Below, piece after piece: positions 1 through 8,393 of a stretch of 61,564 nt of DNA (positions within the stretch are counted from its first letter, which is position 1; every line of letters begins with the position of its first letter). The translations under genes were made by a program, and so were the position numbers. The DNA lies in NCBI GenBank assembly GCA_049314555.1, contig JBMOEW010000016.1:1-61564 (forward strand), written 5' to 3'. Source of the DNA: REEB509 sp049314555 (GTDB lineage Bacteria; Pseudomonadota; Alphaproteobacteria; Caulobacterales; Aquidulcibacteraceae). A model generated the notes under the pieces. That model was not told the origin of the DNA, did not search any database, and saw only the letters and a program-made list of their open reading frames with translations.

Positions 1-115
1 TTGCTTCGCACCGTCTTGACTTGCACTAATTGAAGCCGGCGGCGCTCGTCTCCCGGGCGCGCCGCAGCGGCAGCGTGCAAGATCCCGGGGTTCCCTTCCT
101 CCTTTGAAGTAGACC

Positions 116-433
116 ATGGCCCAGCGTTGGCCCTCCCGCTTCGTGATCGGCGTGATCCGGCTTTATAAGGCGACAGCGTCTCCGGCGCTCAGTCTTTTGA
201 GCCGCTGTCGGCATTTGCCGTCTTGCGCCGATTTTACATGTGACGCGGTGGCGCGGCACGGCGCGTGGGCGGGAGGTTGGATGGGCTTGGCGCGCATTTG
301 CCGGTGCCGGCCGGGGGGCAGCTGGGGCTATGATCCAGCACCCCAGGCCAGATCCGAAGCGCGCTGGTATGCCCCCTGGGGCTATGGCGATTGGCGAGGG
401 GGATACCGCCCGCCTCCTGAGGAACAGCCATGA
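116..433 (+). CDS. yidD: YidD family membrane protein insertion efficiency factor
   Basis: YidD proteins are small, peripheral inner-membrane proteins thought to help YidC-dependent insertion of membrane proteins. The 105-residue product has the family layout: a hydrophobic and basic start (FVIGVIRLYKATASP), the CRHLPSC pair of cysteines followed by a residue run ending in AVARHG, then a Gly/Trp segment leading to CRCRP and the closing GYDPAP, which matches the usual GGYDPVP. The tail after that (about 30 residues, Trp/Gly/Pro rich) is longer than in most YidD proteins. The ATG at 116 is weakly supported because no strong Shine-Dalgarno precedes it. The stop overlaps the next start in an ATGA, suggesting translational coupling with the lipoprotein hydrolase. 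Assignment rests on motif recognition and is fairly firm. Confidence 0.8.
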   Translation: MAQRWPSRFVIGVIRLYKATASPALSLLSRCRHLPSCADFTCDAVARHGAWAGGWMGLARICRCRPGGSWGYDPAPQARSEARWYAPWGYGDWRGGYRPPPEEQP

Positions 434-1401
434 TGCGTTTGATAATGGCGATCGCCGCCGCGCTCAGCCTAGGCGGGTGCGTGCAGATGACGATCGATGA
501 AGAGACGGTGTTTGCGCCGCCGGAGCGGGCACACGATACGGTGGCCGCCAGCCAGGCGGAAATGCAGCGCCGGTGGCTCGAGATCGTGGATCCTGCCCTC
601 GCTGAGTTCGTTCGCGTGTCCCCCGACGACATAACCGGGGGCGTCTTTGTTCGATTTGCAATTGACCGGCCGAGCTGGACTCCGGTGGAATACCTGCTGC
701 GGGATGGGTTCTGGCCGGCCCCACATGGTCAGATTGCCTACAGCCGCTTTAGTGCGCTGCATCGGGCGGCTGACGGGCCGCTCTTCGTGATGTGCCCTGG
801 AAACGCGGGGGACCGCTACAATTCAGCGGATATGTACGCCAATCGCGGCCTGCAATGGGGCGAGGCGGTGGTGTTTGACTATCCGGGCTATGGCGACTCC
901 ACGGGTGAGGTTAGTGCAGCTGCCTTCGAGGCAGCCTTGCCAATTGTGCGCGCGCAGGTAACGGCGCTGGCGGGCGACCGGCCCTTGGTGTTCTGGGGGC
1001 ACTCGCTGGGTGGGTTCGTCTGTGCGCGGATGGCTTCGCAGACGCCGGAGGCGGCCGCACTGGTTCTGGAGACCACCGCGCGGGATGCGGCTTCCGTGGC
1101 GGCGGCCTGGACCCCCTGGTACGCCAAGCCCATCGTGCGGGCCAATATCGCTCCAAGCCTTGCGGGCTATGACGTGGCGGCGGACGCGGCACGCTTTGGC
1201 GGGCCGGTATTGGTGATCGGCGCAGGCGAAGACTCGGTGCTCCCGACACGCCTGGCGCGCGCGCTCGCGGCGGACCTGGAGCGCCGAGGCGCGCCGGTCA
1301 CCTATGTCGAGTTTCCCGATGCGTGGCATTGGAACGCGCACACGCAGCCCAATTTCCGCTCCGCCCTTTCCCCCTTTTTTGCTTCCCTGTCGCAGGACTG
1401 A
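430..1401 (+). CDS. Lipoprotein alpha/beta hydrolase
   Basis: Predicted outer- or inner-membrane-anchored hydrolase of unknown substrate. The N-terminus is a lipoprotein signal: a short hydrophobic stretch ending in LSLGGC, with Cys17 as the lipidation site. The body has an alpha/beta-hydrolase fold: the oxyanion region VMCPGNAGDRY, a VVFDYPGYGDSTG strand-turn, the nucleophile elbow GHSLGG (Ser near residue 193), an acid loop around GAGEDSVLP and a C-terminal His in DAWHWNAH. About 323 residues is normal for BAAT/abhydrolase-12 type proteins. It begins inside the yidD stop codon and ends 3 bp before thrS, so the three genes probably form one transcript. Cellular role is not evident from context. 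Confidence 0.75.
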   Translation: MMRLIMAIAAALSLGGCVQMTIDEETVFAPPERAHDTVAASQAEMQRRWLEIVDPALAEFVRVSPDDITGGVFVRFAIDRPSWTPVEYLLRDGFWPAPHGQIAYSRFSALHRAADGPLFVMCPGNAGDRYNSADMYANRGLQWGEAVVFDYPGYGDSTGEVSAAAFEAALPIVRAQVTALAGDRPLVFWGHSLGGFVCARMASQTPEAAALVLETTARDAASVAAAWTPWYAKPIVRANIAPSLAGYDVAADAARFGGPVLVIGAGEDSVLPTRLARALAADLERRGAPVTYVEFPDAWHWNAHTQPNFRSALSPFFASLSQD

Positions 1402-1404
1402 GCC

Positions 1405-3333
1405 ATGATCACGATCTCCTTTCCCGATGGCGCGCAGCGCCAGTTTGACGACGCCGTCACGCCCTTGGCGATCGCCGAGAGCATCTCCAAGGGCCTGGCC
1501 AAGAAGTGCGTCGCGGCCAAAGTGGACGGCGGCTGGTGGGATTTATCGCGCCCCCTTGAGGGCGATGCGAAACTGGAGCTTGTGACGCGCGACAGCGCCG
1601 ATGGGCTGGAAGTGCTGCGCCACGATGCGGCGCACGTGCTGGCGCAAGCGGTGCAGGAGCTGTTTCCTGGCACGCAAGTGACGATCGGCCCGACGGTGGA
1701 TGACGGGTTTTACTACGACTTTTTCCGCGAGGAGAAATTCTCCACCGACGATTTTGAGAAGATCGAAGCCCGGATGAAGGCGATCGTAGACGCGGACCTG
1801 CCGATCCAGCGTGAAGTGTGGAATCGCGAAGATGCAATTTCTCACTTCAACAGCATCGGCGAAACGTTCAAGGCCCAGATCATCGACGACATCATACCCG
1901 AGGGGGAAGCGATCACGGTCTATCGCCAGGGCAAAGATTGGAAAGACCTGTGCCGGGGGCCGCATTTGCCGAGCACGGGGCGGCTCGGCAAGGCGTTCAA
2001 GCTGATGAAGCTGGCCGGCGCTTATTGGCGGGGTGATCCAAAAAACCCGCAGCTGCAGCGCATCTATGGCACGGCCTGGGCGGACGAAAAGCAGCTTGCT
2101 GAGCACCTGCATCGCCTGGAGGAAGCTGAGAAACGCGATCATCGCCGTATTGGGCGCCAACAGGGCCTGTTCCACATGCAGGAAGAAGGCCGCGGCATGG
2201 TGTTCTGGCACGAAAAGGGCTGGACACTGTGGCGGGTTATTGAAGCCTATATGCGTCGCCGTCTCGATGCGGCTGGATATCTTGAGGTGAAGACGCCGCA
2301 AGTGCTGGACCGGGTGTTTTGGGAAAAGTCCGGGCACTGGGAAAAATACCGCGAAAACATGTTTGTCTGTGAGACGGTCGAAGAAGAAACGCTGTCGCTA
2401 AAGCCGATGAACTGCCCTGGCCATGTCCAGATCTTCAAATTCGGCCAACGCAGCTACCGCGAGTTGCCGATCCGGATGGCCGAGTTTGGCGCGTGCCATC
2501 GCTATGAACCGAGCGGCTCATTACATGGCTTGATGCGGGTTCGCGCGTTCACGCAAGACGATGCCCACATCTTCTGCCGCGAAGATCAAATTGAACAAGA
2601 GGTCGCGGACTTCATCCGACTTGTGCGGGTTGTGCATGGCGACTTCGATCTAACAGCCAGCCATGTCGCGCTAGGGACGCGTCCAGAAAAGCGCGCCGGA
2701 AGCGAAGCGTTTTGGGATAAGGCAGAAGGGATGATGGCGAATGCCGCGCGCATGGCGGGGATCGAGCCGGTTATCGCTGCGGGCGACGGGGCCTTTTATG
2801 CACCGAAGCTTGACTTTATCGTGAAGGACGCAATCGGGCGGGAATGGACCTGCGGCACAATTCAATTGGATTATGTTTTGCCGGAGCGACTTGGGGCGGA
2901 ATACGTCGGCGAAGACGGCGCAAAGCACCGCCCTGTGATGCTGCACCGGGCGATCTTGGGATCGTTTGAACGCTTCATTGGCATTTTGATTGAGAATTAC
3001 GCCGGCACTTTCCCGCTTTGGTTGTCGCCGGTTCAGGTTGTCGTAGCGACGATCACAAGTGATGCTGATGATTATGCCGCTGAAGTGGCCTCGCGTTTGC
3101 GCGCGGCGGGGCTGCGGGTGGACCTCGATCTTCGCAACGAGAAAATCAACTTCAAGGTGCGCGAGCATTCGTTGGCGCGAACGCCGGTGATTGCTGTGGT
3201 TGGTCGCAAAGAAGAAGAAGAACGCAAAGTGGCGCTGCGCCGCCTTGGCGGCGAGGCGCAGGTGTTTATGTCCTTGGACGAGGCGGCGGCACTCTTGAGA
3301 TCGGAAGCCTTGCCGCCAGACCTTCGGGCCTAA
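1405..3333 (+). CDS. thrS: Threonyl-tRNA synthetase
   Basis: Charges tRNA-Thr with threonine in the cytoplasm. The 642-residue length is typical of the full bacterial enzyme. Visible in order: an N-terminal TGS domain (about 1-62), the editing domain with HDAAH (about 73-77) and CRGPH (about 180), a class II catalytic core with motif 2-like MRVRAFTQDDAHIF, the zinc-ligand contexts MNCPGHV, GACHRYEPSG and VMLHRAILGS, and a C-terminal anticodon-binding domain beginning near LSPVQVVVATI. All residues expected for activity and for editing of mischarged serine are present. An AGGA lies just ahead of the ATG, within the end of the preceding hydrolase gene. It ends 5 bp from the convergent patatin gene, and I see no clear intrinsic terminator there. 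Confidence 0.98.
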   Translation: MITISFPDGAQRQFDDAVTPLAIAESISKGLAKKCVAAKVDGGWWDLSRPLEGDAKLELVTRDSADGLEVLRHDAAHVLAQAVQELFPGTQVTIGPTVDDGFYYDFFREEKFSTDDFEKIEARMKAIVDADLPIQREVWNREDAISHFNSIGETFKAQIIDDIIPEGEAITVYRQGKDWKDLCRGPHLPSTGRLGKAFKLMKLAGAYWRGDPKNPQLQRIYGTAWADEKQLAEHLHRLEEAEKRDHRRIGRQQGLFHMQEEGRGMVFWHEKGWTLWRVIEAYMRRRLDAAGYLEVKTPQVLDRVFWEKSGHWEKYRENMFVCETVEEETLSLKPMNCPGHVQIFKFGQRSYRELPIRMAEFGACHRYEPSGSLHGLMRVRAFTQDDAHIFCREDQIEQEVADFIRLVRVVHGDFDLTASHVALGTRPEKRAGSEAFWDKAEGMMANAARMAGIEPVIAAGDGAFYAPKLDFIVKDAIGREWTCGTIQLDYVLPERLGAEYVGEDGAKHRPVMLHRAILGSFERFIGILIENYAGTFPLWLSPVQVVVATITSDADDYAAEVASRLRAAGLRVDLDLRNEKINFKVREHSLARTPVIAVVGRKEEEERKVALRRLGGEAQVFMSLDEAAALLRSEALPPDLRA

Positions 3334-3338
3334 GGCGC

Positions 3339-4475
3339 TTAGATGTCGAAGGCTTTCGGCAAAGCGGCTTCAGCGATTTGTGCACCTGCTGCTTTGCCGA
3401 TTTCGGTCAATCTGGCGCGGTTTGCCTTTTGGGCATTGTCCATTCGCAGCAGGTTTCTGATTTGCCCGTCGGTGTAGGGGAGGCCCAAACCTTGGGTGAG
3501 GCCTTCGCCGCTGATGGGCGGGTCAAAGCGCTCGAAGGACAGCAGGTTTGACCCGCTCAAGAGGGTTTTTTCCAAGCCGCCAATTTCTGTATTGATTTGG
3601 AATGGCTGGGTCGGCGTGGACACGGCTTGGAGCATCGTCACCGCTGTGATGGATGTTTCGTGAATGAGGGCCTGGAGCACATCAACGGCTTGCCGAGCTG
3701 CAATCTTGCCCAGGAAGCGCTTTGTGTCTTGGGCCGGGCGATGATAGCCGGTGCCAAGACTTAGGATGTAAAGGTTTTGATCGCCGGTCGGCCAGCTAAT
3801 CCCAAGTTCGACCGCGGTGCTGTGGATGAATGCAGCCAATGAGGGGTTGTTCTGGCCACCCATGGCACCGTCCAGGAAGAGCCCGGTGTCGCCATTGCCA
3901 ATGTCCAATCTGGCAGGCGCGAAAAACGATGGGGCGGCGGTGGATGCGCGCACGAGGCGATTGAGTGGGCGGAATTGGTCGTACTTCCAATAGGGGGCCT
4001 TTGGGTTGTTCGACAAAACCCATGCCGATCCGGTATCGACGCGCTTGCAGGTGATGAGCAGGCCTGTTTTGAGGGCCACGGAGTTCAACGTCAGCGTGCT
4101 CAACCGGTCTTCGAGGATGGATTCCAAGGCTGCGTGATCAAACTTGGACCAGAAAAACTGACCTGCAAGGCGCGGTTGCGAAAACACCGTTGGTCCGACT
4201 TCGTCATATAGGGACTGAGCGCTTGCTACCGAATTGCCCAATGCAAGCCAAGTCGCAATGATTGACCCGGTGGAAGTGCCTGCGATCAGATCGAAATAGT
4301 CCGATAGAACAAAGCTCGCTTGCTTTTCGGGGGGCTGACGGTTGCGCAGCAGCTCTTCAACGCGTGCCAACATCCCGAGGGTAATGAGCCCCCTTATGCC
4401 ACCTCCGTCGAGGCTCAAAATTCTTTTCGGGCCTGGGCCAAACAGGTGGCGGTCACGGTCCTCATGAGTGTGCAT
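3339..4475 (-). CDS. Patatin-like phospholipase
   Basis: Predicted acyl hydrolase acting on phospholipids with a Ser-Asp dyad. The sequence shows the patatin anion hole RILSLDGGGIRG near the start, the nucleophile motif GTSTG (with the following SIIA), and the catalytic Asp in LFLDGAMGGQNNP, where DGA is the usual motif. The C-terminal 130 residues carry a predicted helical region without recognisable domain. I prefer the ATG at 4475, which has GGGGGAG seven bases upstream, over the in-frame ATG at 4502. No signal peptide is seen, so it is probably cytoplasmic. It diverges from a single-helix membrane protein. Patatins of this type are also known as effectors of CBASS immunity (CapV), but no nucleotide cyclase is nearby, so a plain lipase role is favoured. 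Confidence 0.87.
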   Translation of the reverse strand: MHTHEDRDRHLFGPGPKRILSLDGGGIRGLITLGMLARVEELLRNRQPPEKQASFVLSDYFDLIAGTSTGSIIATWLALGNSVASAQSLYDEVGPTVFSQPRLAGQFFWSKFDHAALESILEDRLSTLTLNSVALKTGLLITCKRVDTGSAWVLSNNPKAPYWKYDQFRPLNRLVRASTAAPSFFAPARLDIGNGDTGLFLDGAMGGQNNPSLAAFIHSTAVELGISWPTGDQNLYILSLGTGYHRPAQDTKRFLGKIAARQAVDVLQALIHETSITAVTMLQAVSTPTQPFQINTEIGGLEKTLLSGSNLLSFERFDPPISGEGLTQGLGLPYTDGQIRNLLRMDNAQKANRARLTEIGKAAGAQIAEAALPKAFDI

Positions 4476-4573
4476 GTGCGGCTCCCCCTCGACACCTAGC
4501 ATTGCATGCGGGTGATACTAAGCGATCGGCCGGCGCACATCCACCGCGTCGAGAGGGATGCAAACAGGGGCTC

Positions 4574-5080
4574 ATGGGCGTAGAGTGGCCCATGAATGAC
4601 AAGCTGCTGCAACTCTGGGAGTTCTCCTCCTACCTTGTGACTGTTTTGGGGTTGCCGGTGGCGCTCCTTGCGATCTGGCGCGAAATGCGGGCCGAGCGGC
4701 GCAATGAACTCAAAGAAATCGAACAGCGCGAAGATGAAATTTACGTCCAACTCTCGCAGCAGTATTCGGCGTTCTTGGGGGCAGTGCTCGCCAATCCGGA
4801 CCTTGATTTGTTGAGCGAGAGTGTCGACCCAGCATCGCTGACACCTGTCCAGGCGCAAAAGAGACGGGTGTATTATGAAATGCTGATTGCGTTGTTTGAG
4901 AGAGCCTTCATTTTGCTGCACGAACCTGGCGCTAAAGGTGGTGCCGCACGTCGCTGGCAATCTTGGGCTGACTATCTGGATTGGTGGCTGAAAAAGGCTG
5001 ACTTTCGCAGTTATGTGCTGGCCAATCTGGACGGGGAAGACGCTGCGTTCGCTGCTTATGTGCATACGACTGTGCGTTAG
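4574..5080 (+). CDS. Single-pass membrane-anchored protein of unknown function
   Basis: Not recognised. The product has one hydrophobic segment near the N-terminus (SSYLVTVLGLPVALLAIW), then a charged helix (EMRAERRNELKEIEQRED) likely to be coiled coil, then a mostly helical soluble domain of about 120 residues rich in Trp/Tyr near its end (WADYLDWWLKKADF). The topology suggests a small N-out anchor with a cytoplasmic domain. Start is uncertain: ATG 4574 has AGGGG very close upstream, and ATG 4592 (MNDKLLQLW) is an alternative that starts just before the membrane segment. It is divergent from the patatin gene with about 100 bp between the starts, so the two may share regulation; a functional link is only inference. 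Confidence 0.6.
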   Translation: MGVEWPMNDKLLQLWEFSSYLVTVLGLPVALLAIWREMRAERRNELKEIEQREDEIYVQLSQQYSAFLGAVLANPDLDLLSESVDPASLTPVQAQKRRVYYEMLIALFERAFILLHEPGAKGGAARRWQSWADYLDWWLKKADFRSYVLANLDGEDAAFAAYVHTTVR

Positions 5081-5192
5081 TGGCAGGTCACTCTAGAAAT
5101 CCTGCGAAAAGTGCCGAGATCTGCTGAAAGGCCGCTTTACGAGACTGGCGGTCAGATTGCATGATCGCGGTTCTGTCATAGGAGTAAAGGGC

Positions 5193-6119
5193 GTGGACCC
5201 TAAGGCATCCCGCGAGCGCGCCCAGCGCGTGGAGCCGGACGTGCGTGTCAGCGCGATCGTCGTGACACGGCATACGGGGCAGCCGTTGGAGTTGTGTCTG
5301 CGCAGCCTCATGGGCGAGCCATGGATTGACGAGCTGATCGTGGTGGACAACGCCAACCCCGCTGCCGTTTCTTCGGCTTTGCGGGCGTTACAGGCCGATC
5401 GGCGCGACGTAGTCTTGGTGCAAGGTCACGGCGATATCGGGCGAGCGGCGGGCCTCAATCTTGGTGCTGCCAAGGCGCGCGGGCGGTGGCTGTTGTTTTT
5501 GGATCCGACCGTGGTGGTGCAGCGTGGCGCGGTTGAGCGCATGGTGGCTGCGGGGGGCGGTGCGCGTTCGCCGTGGATTATCGGTGGCCGCTTGACCGAC
5601 ACAGATGGGCGCGAGCAAGGCGGCGCGCGCGGCGGCGCGCTGACTGCTTGGGCGGCTGCGTCAATTGCGCTTGGCTTGCCGGGCACGCAAAGCCCACCGG
5701 CGAAGCGCTTGGGTCGGAAAGTTCCACCAGACAGTTTAATGGCGGGCCAGGATCCGATCCGGGTTGCAGCGGTCTCTGGTGCGCTGATGTTGATTCCCAG
5801 GTCTGATTTCAGCGAACTCGGCGCGTTCGACGAGGGATACGCGACAGACGGTCAGGATCTGGATCTGTGTCGGCGTGCGGTCGAGGCAGGCGGTGCGGTT
5901 TTGCTGCAACCGGCGGCCTCCGGTGTGAGGTTCAGTGCGGCGCGAAAAGCGGCTAAGGGACGACGTGAGGCGCAGGGGCTTGCACGATTTGCAGTCAAGT
6001 CGGCGCGCACGCCGGCGCAACACATGTTTGGCGTGTTTGCGCGGCCGATCCTCTGGGTCTTCTTATTCTGGCGCGGGCTTGTGCGCCGGGTGCCGCCTGC
6101 GTCTGCGGAAGGCAGCTAA
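5193..6119 (+). CDS. Family 2 glycosyltransferase (rhamnosyltransferase-like)
   Basis: Predicted to transfer a sugar from a nucleotide-sugar donor to an envelope glycan. It starts with a GT-A fold nucleotide-binding strand (VSAIVVTRHTG), contains the family-2 signature DELIVVDNAN and the metal-site-like region WLLFLDPTVVV (the usual DxD is reduced to DP), and a later acceptor-side region SELGAFDEGYATDGQDLDLC, which is typical of WbbL-like rhamnosyltransferases. A hydrophobic C-terminal segment (FARPILWVFLFWRGLV) may attach it to the membrane. The GTG at 5193 is chosen because GGAG lies eight bases upstream; an in-frame TTG at 5157 lacks such a site. Sugar specificity cannot be told. Confidence 0.8.
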   Translation: MDPKASRERAQRVEPDVRVSAIVVTRHTGQPLELCLRSLMGEPWIDELIVVDNANPAAVSSALRALQADRRDVVLVQGHGDIGRAAGLNLGAAKARGRWLLFLDPTVVVQRGAVERMVAAGGGARSPWIIGGRLTDTDGREQGGARGGALTAWAAASIALGLPGTQSPPAKRLGRKVPPDSLMAGQDPIRVAAVSGALMLIPRSDFSELGAFDEGYATDGQDLDLCRRAVEAGGAVLLQPAASGVRFSAARKAAKGRREAQGLARFAVKSARTPAQHMFGVFARPILWVFLFWRGLVRRVPPASAEGS

Positions 6120-6226
6120 TTTTTCGCAGCAACGACTAGACGAACGGCGTTTTGGTGCCATCTCTGGATGTGGAAAGCGATCCATACACTCGCTATGGTT
6201 TGGTTCCGTTTGACTGGAGGATAGCC

Positions 6227-6505
6227 ATGCAGCCTGGTTCGTTGGAACCTGTTCGTCCTATTCGCGCATTGCTGCGTGGGCTTGAAGCTTTGGCTGTGTT
6301 GTCAAACAGCCGTGGCCTGACAGTCACCGAAACGGCGCGCAGGGCTCGATTGCCGCGAACCACCGCCTATCGAATCTTGGAGACTTTGCGGGCTGGTGGC
6401 TATGTCGCGCGCGACGAGGACGACCGCTATATTCTGGCCGCTGAAGCAAGCGCCGCAGCCAATGGCGCACGCAACGATAAGACCGATCACGCCAACGCGG
6501 CTTAG
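6227..6505 (+). CDS. Stand-alone IclR-type helix-turn-helix protein
   Basis: A 92-residue protein consisting almost only of an IclR N-terminal winged helix: RALLRGLEALAVLS at the start, then LTVTETARRARLPRTTAYRI as helix-turn-helix and a wing (GGYVARDEDDRYIL). IclR proteins are normally about 250 residues with an effector-binding domain; here the protein ends in a short Ala/Asn tail, and I see no remnant of that second domain in the following DNA, which belongs to the convergent glycosyltransferase gene (4-bp overlap of the ends). ATG 6227 is supported by GGAGG six bases upstream. It could be a truncated regulator that kept DNA binding or a domesticated mini-regulator. No target is evident. 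Confidence 0.75.
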   Translation: MQPGSLEPVRPIRALLRGLEALAVLSNSRGLTVTETARRARLPRTTAYRILETLRAGGYVARDEDDRYILAAEASAAANGARNDKTDHANAA

Positions 6506-8211
6506 TTTGGCCTGAGCTCGATCCGGCCTGGCTGAAGAACGGTTTGATCGCCGTTGGAATAGTTCAGGCCGGTTACGGGCGGTCCGACCGAGGTGAATAC
6601 GAGGCCGCGTGCTAAAAGGCCGTCGTTCATTGCGGCGAGCGACTCGGTTGTTTCATTTACGATCGCCACGTCGTCTGCCTGTGCCAGGTGCGCCGCTTGC
6701 TCTGCAGACATTAGTCGCACATCCGTTTTTGTCTCAAATACGAGGCTGGTCTCGCGATACCCCACGATAATCACTGTGCCGCTCGGGGCATCTCTCCAAT
6801 CAGGAATTGCGCGGGAGAGGGCGCGTTTTGCCTGGTCGCTTACTAAGAGTTCGCGGGCCTCTGGCAGGAGCCGTTCGCGAAGGCCGTAAAGGCTCACGAA
6901 GCCCGTCGCTAGGAGCATGGCGAGCATTGTTGCAGCGGTGCGGGAGGCGAGAAAGCCGCCCACAGCGACAACGATGCCCACGCCTCCCACCAGTGCCGCT
7001 TGGACGGCCCGGCGCTCGTCAGCGATGGCATCGCCAGGCATGTAAGTGGCAATTGCCGCAGCGATGGCAATCAGACCAGCGCCAGCCAGCAAAAACACGC
7101 CTGCAGAGGCAAGGCGCTTAGGCCAAGGTTTTGCGACGACAGCAAAAAGGGCCATGCCCGCGAGGAGGGCGATGGCAGGATACGTGGGGAGCGTGTAGTG
7201 GGCGAGCTTCGTGGGTAGAATCTCAAATACAAGCCACGTCGGGATAATCCAAGCCAGTAAGAAGCGCGCGCCCGCACTTTCGGGCTCTGCGCGCGGTGAT
7301 CGGACTGCCGATGCCGCTATTTTCGCTGCCGGCAGCAAAAGCGCGGTGGCAGGGAACAGAAGTAAGGGGGCCAGCAAGAGGTGATACCCTGGGGGGCCCG
7401 CGTGGCCTTCGTGGCCGCCCGCGACTTTCGGGCCGAGGTCACCGCCCAAGGCCTGGGCGAAGAACGTCCCATCTGTGGCCAGTCCAATGGCGATCATCCA
7501 GGGCAGAACAATCACACTCGCTACAAGTGGCCCGGCCCAGTGCCCCAGGGGCCGCAACCAACCCCATCGCCTTTCCCAAAAACAGAGGGCCAAAACGGCA
7601 AGCCCAACTGTCATCGCGGTCACCGGGCCCTTGAGCAGAATGCCCGCGCCAATCGCTGCCCAAACACCGATGGCTGACCACTTTCCACCATGGCCCACAT
7701 ACAAACGTGCCAGGGCCGCCATCGCCAAGGCCGTAGCGCCGCAAAGTGCCGCGTCCGTCTTGGCGATCATGCCTTCGGTTGATGCCAAAAGACCAACGGC
7801 GAAGACTGCTGCGCCGGCAAAGGCCGGGGTTCGCCCGACGAGGGAACTGCCCGCCCAAAAGGTGCCAATGACGGCCGCACAAAGTCCGAGCATCGATGCC
7901 AATCGATAGCCCCAGATCTCGGTTGTGGTGGTTAGGCTTGCGGTCGCGGCTTGAATCCAATGGATTCCAATTGGCTTTTTGTTGCGCGGTTCGTCCTGCA
8001 CAAAAATGCGCACATAGTCGCCCGTTTCGATCATTTGTTTGGTGGCCTGGGCGAAGCGCGCTTCGTCACGATCGAGGACGGGAATTGAGCCCATACCCTG
8101 GCTGGCAGCGAAGATGGCGATGAGGAGCAAGGCCAGGATCGCAAAGCGTGAGCGCGCGAGCCGATCTAAGGGGTCGTGTTCGAGCAAGGAGGGCAGAGGG
8201 CGAAATGTCAT
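6502..8211 (-). CDS. ArnT/PMT-like lipid-linked glycosyltransferase (GT39/GT83-type membrane protein)
   Basis: Integral membrane glycosyltransferase expected to move a sugar from a polyprenyl-phosphate carrier onto an envelope acceptor such as lipid A or protein on the periplasmic side. It has about a dozen hydrophobic segments across 570 residues. The first periplasmic loop carries the ArnT/PMT hallmark VLDRDEARFAQATKQM (catalytic DE) followed by DEPRNKKPIGIHWIQ, and a later loop has LPTKLAHYTLPTYPA, which matches the conserved KLPHYxLP stretch. The C-terminal soluble part is short. ATG 8211 is preferred over a TTG at 8217. The divergent neighbour is a DPM-synthase-like GT2 that could make the polyprenyl-phosphate sugar donor, giving a coherent two-step module; the sugar and acceptor are unknown. 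Confidence 0.85.
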   Translation of the reverse strand: MTFRPLPSLLEHDPLDRLARSRFAILALLLIAIFAASQGMGSIPVLDRDEARFAQATKQMIETGDYVRIFVQDEPRNKKPIGIHWIQAATASLTTTTEIWGYRLASMLGLCAAVIGTFWAGSSLVGRTPAFAGAAVFAVGLLASTEGMIAKTDAALCGATALAMAALARLYVGHGGKWSAIGVWAAIGAGILLKGPVTAMTVGLAVLALCFWERRWGWLRPLGHWAGPLVASVIVLPWMIAIGLATDGTFFAQALGGDLGPKVAGGHEGHAGPPGYHLLLAPLLLFPATALLLPAAKIAASAVRSPRAEPESAGARFLLAWIIPTWLVFEILPTKLAHYTLPTYPAIALLAGMALFAVVAKPWPKRLASAGVFLLAGAGLIAIAAAIATYMPGDAIADERRAVQAALVGGVGIVVAVGGFLASRTAATMLAMLLATGFVSLYGLRERLLPEARELLVSDQAKRALSRAIPDWRDAPSGTVIIVGYRETSLVFETKTDVRLMSAEQAAHLAQADDVAIVNETTESLAAMNDGLLARGLVFTSVGPPVTGLNYSNGDQTVLQPGRIELRPN

Positions 8212-8393
8212 CGCCAAGGTGCATAGCGAATGAGGGCTGCGTTGTCTTGAGCGGCTTCAGGGGGCGAGGCTTGTTGCCTCAGCTGCAGCATCCCTACTGC
8301 GCGCGATTTGCACAAACAGGTTTCCTCGCCTTGCAATCCTGTTCTAAGACGGCGCGGCGGAAGCAATTTCTTCCAACTAGGCTAGGGTAAGCT

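Noticed and set aside
26..259. Minus-strand frame over yidD
   Set aside because: It overlaps the coding region of yidD on the opposite strand and has no conserved features.
3339..5080. A CBASS-like immunity system built on the patatin gene
   Set aside because: No nucleotide cyclase or other CBASS component is within reach and the neighbour has no sensor motif; the patatin signature alone is not enough.
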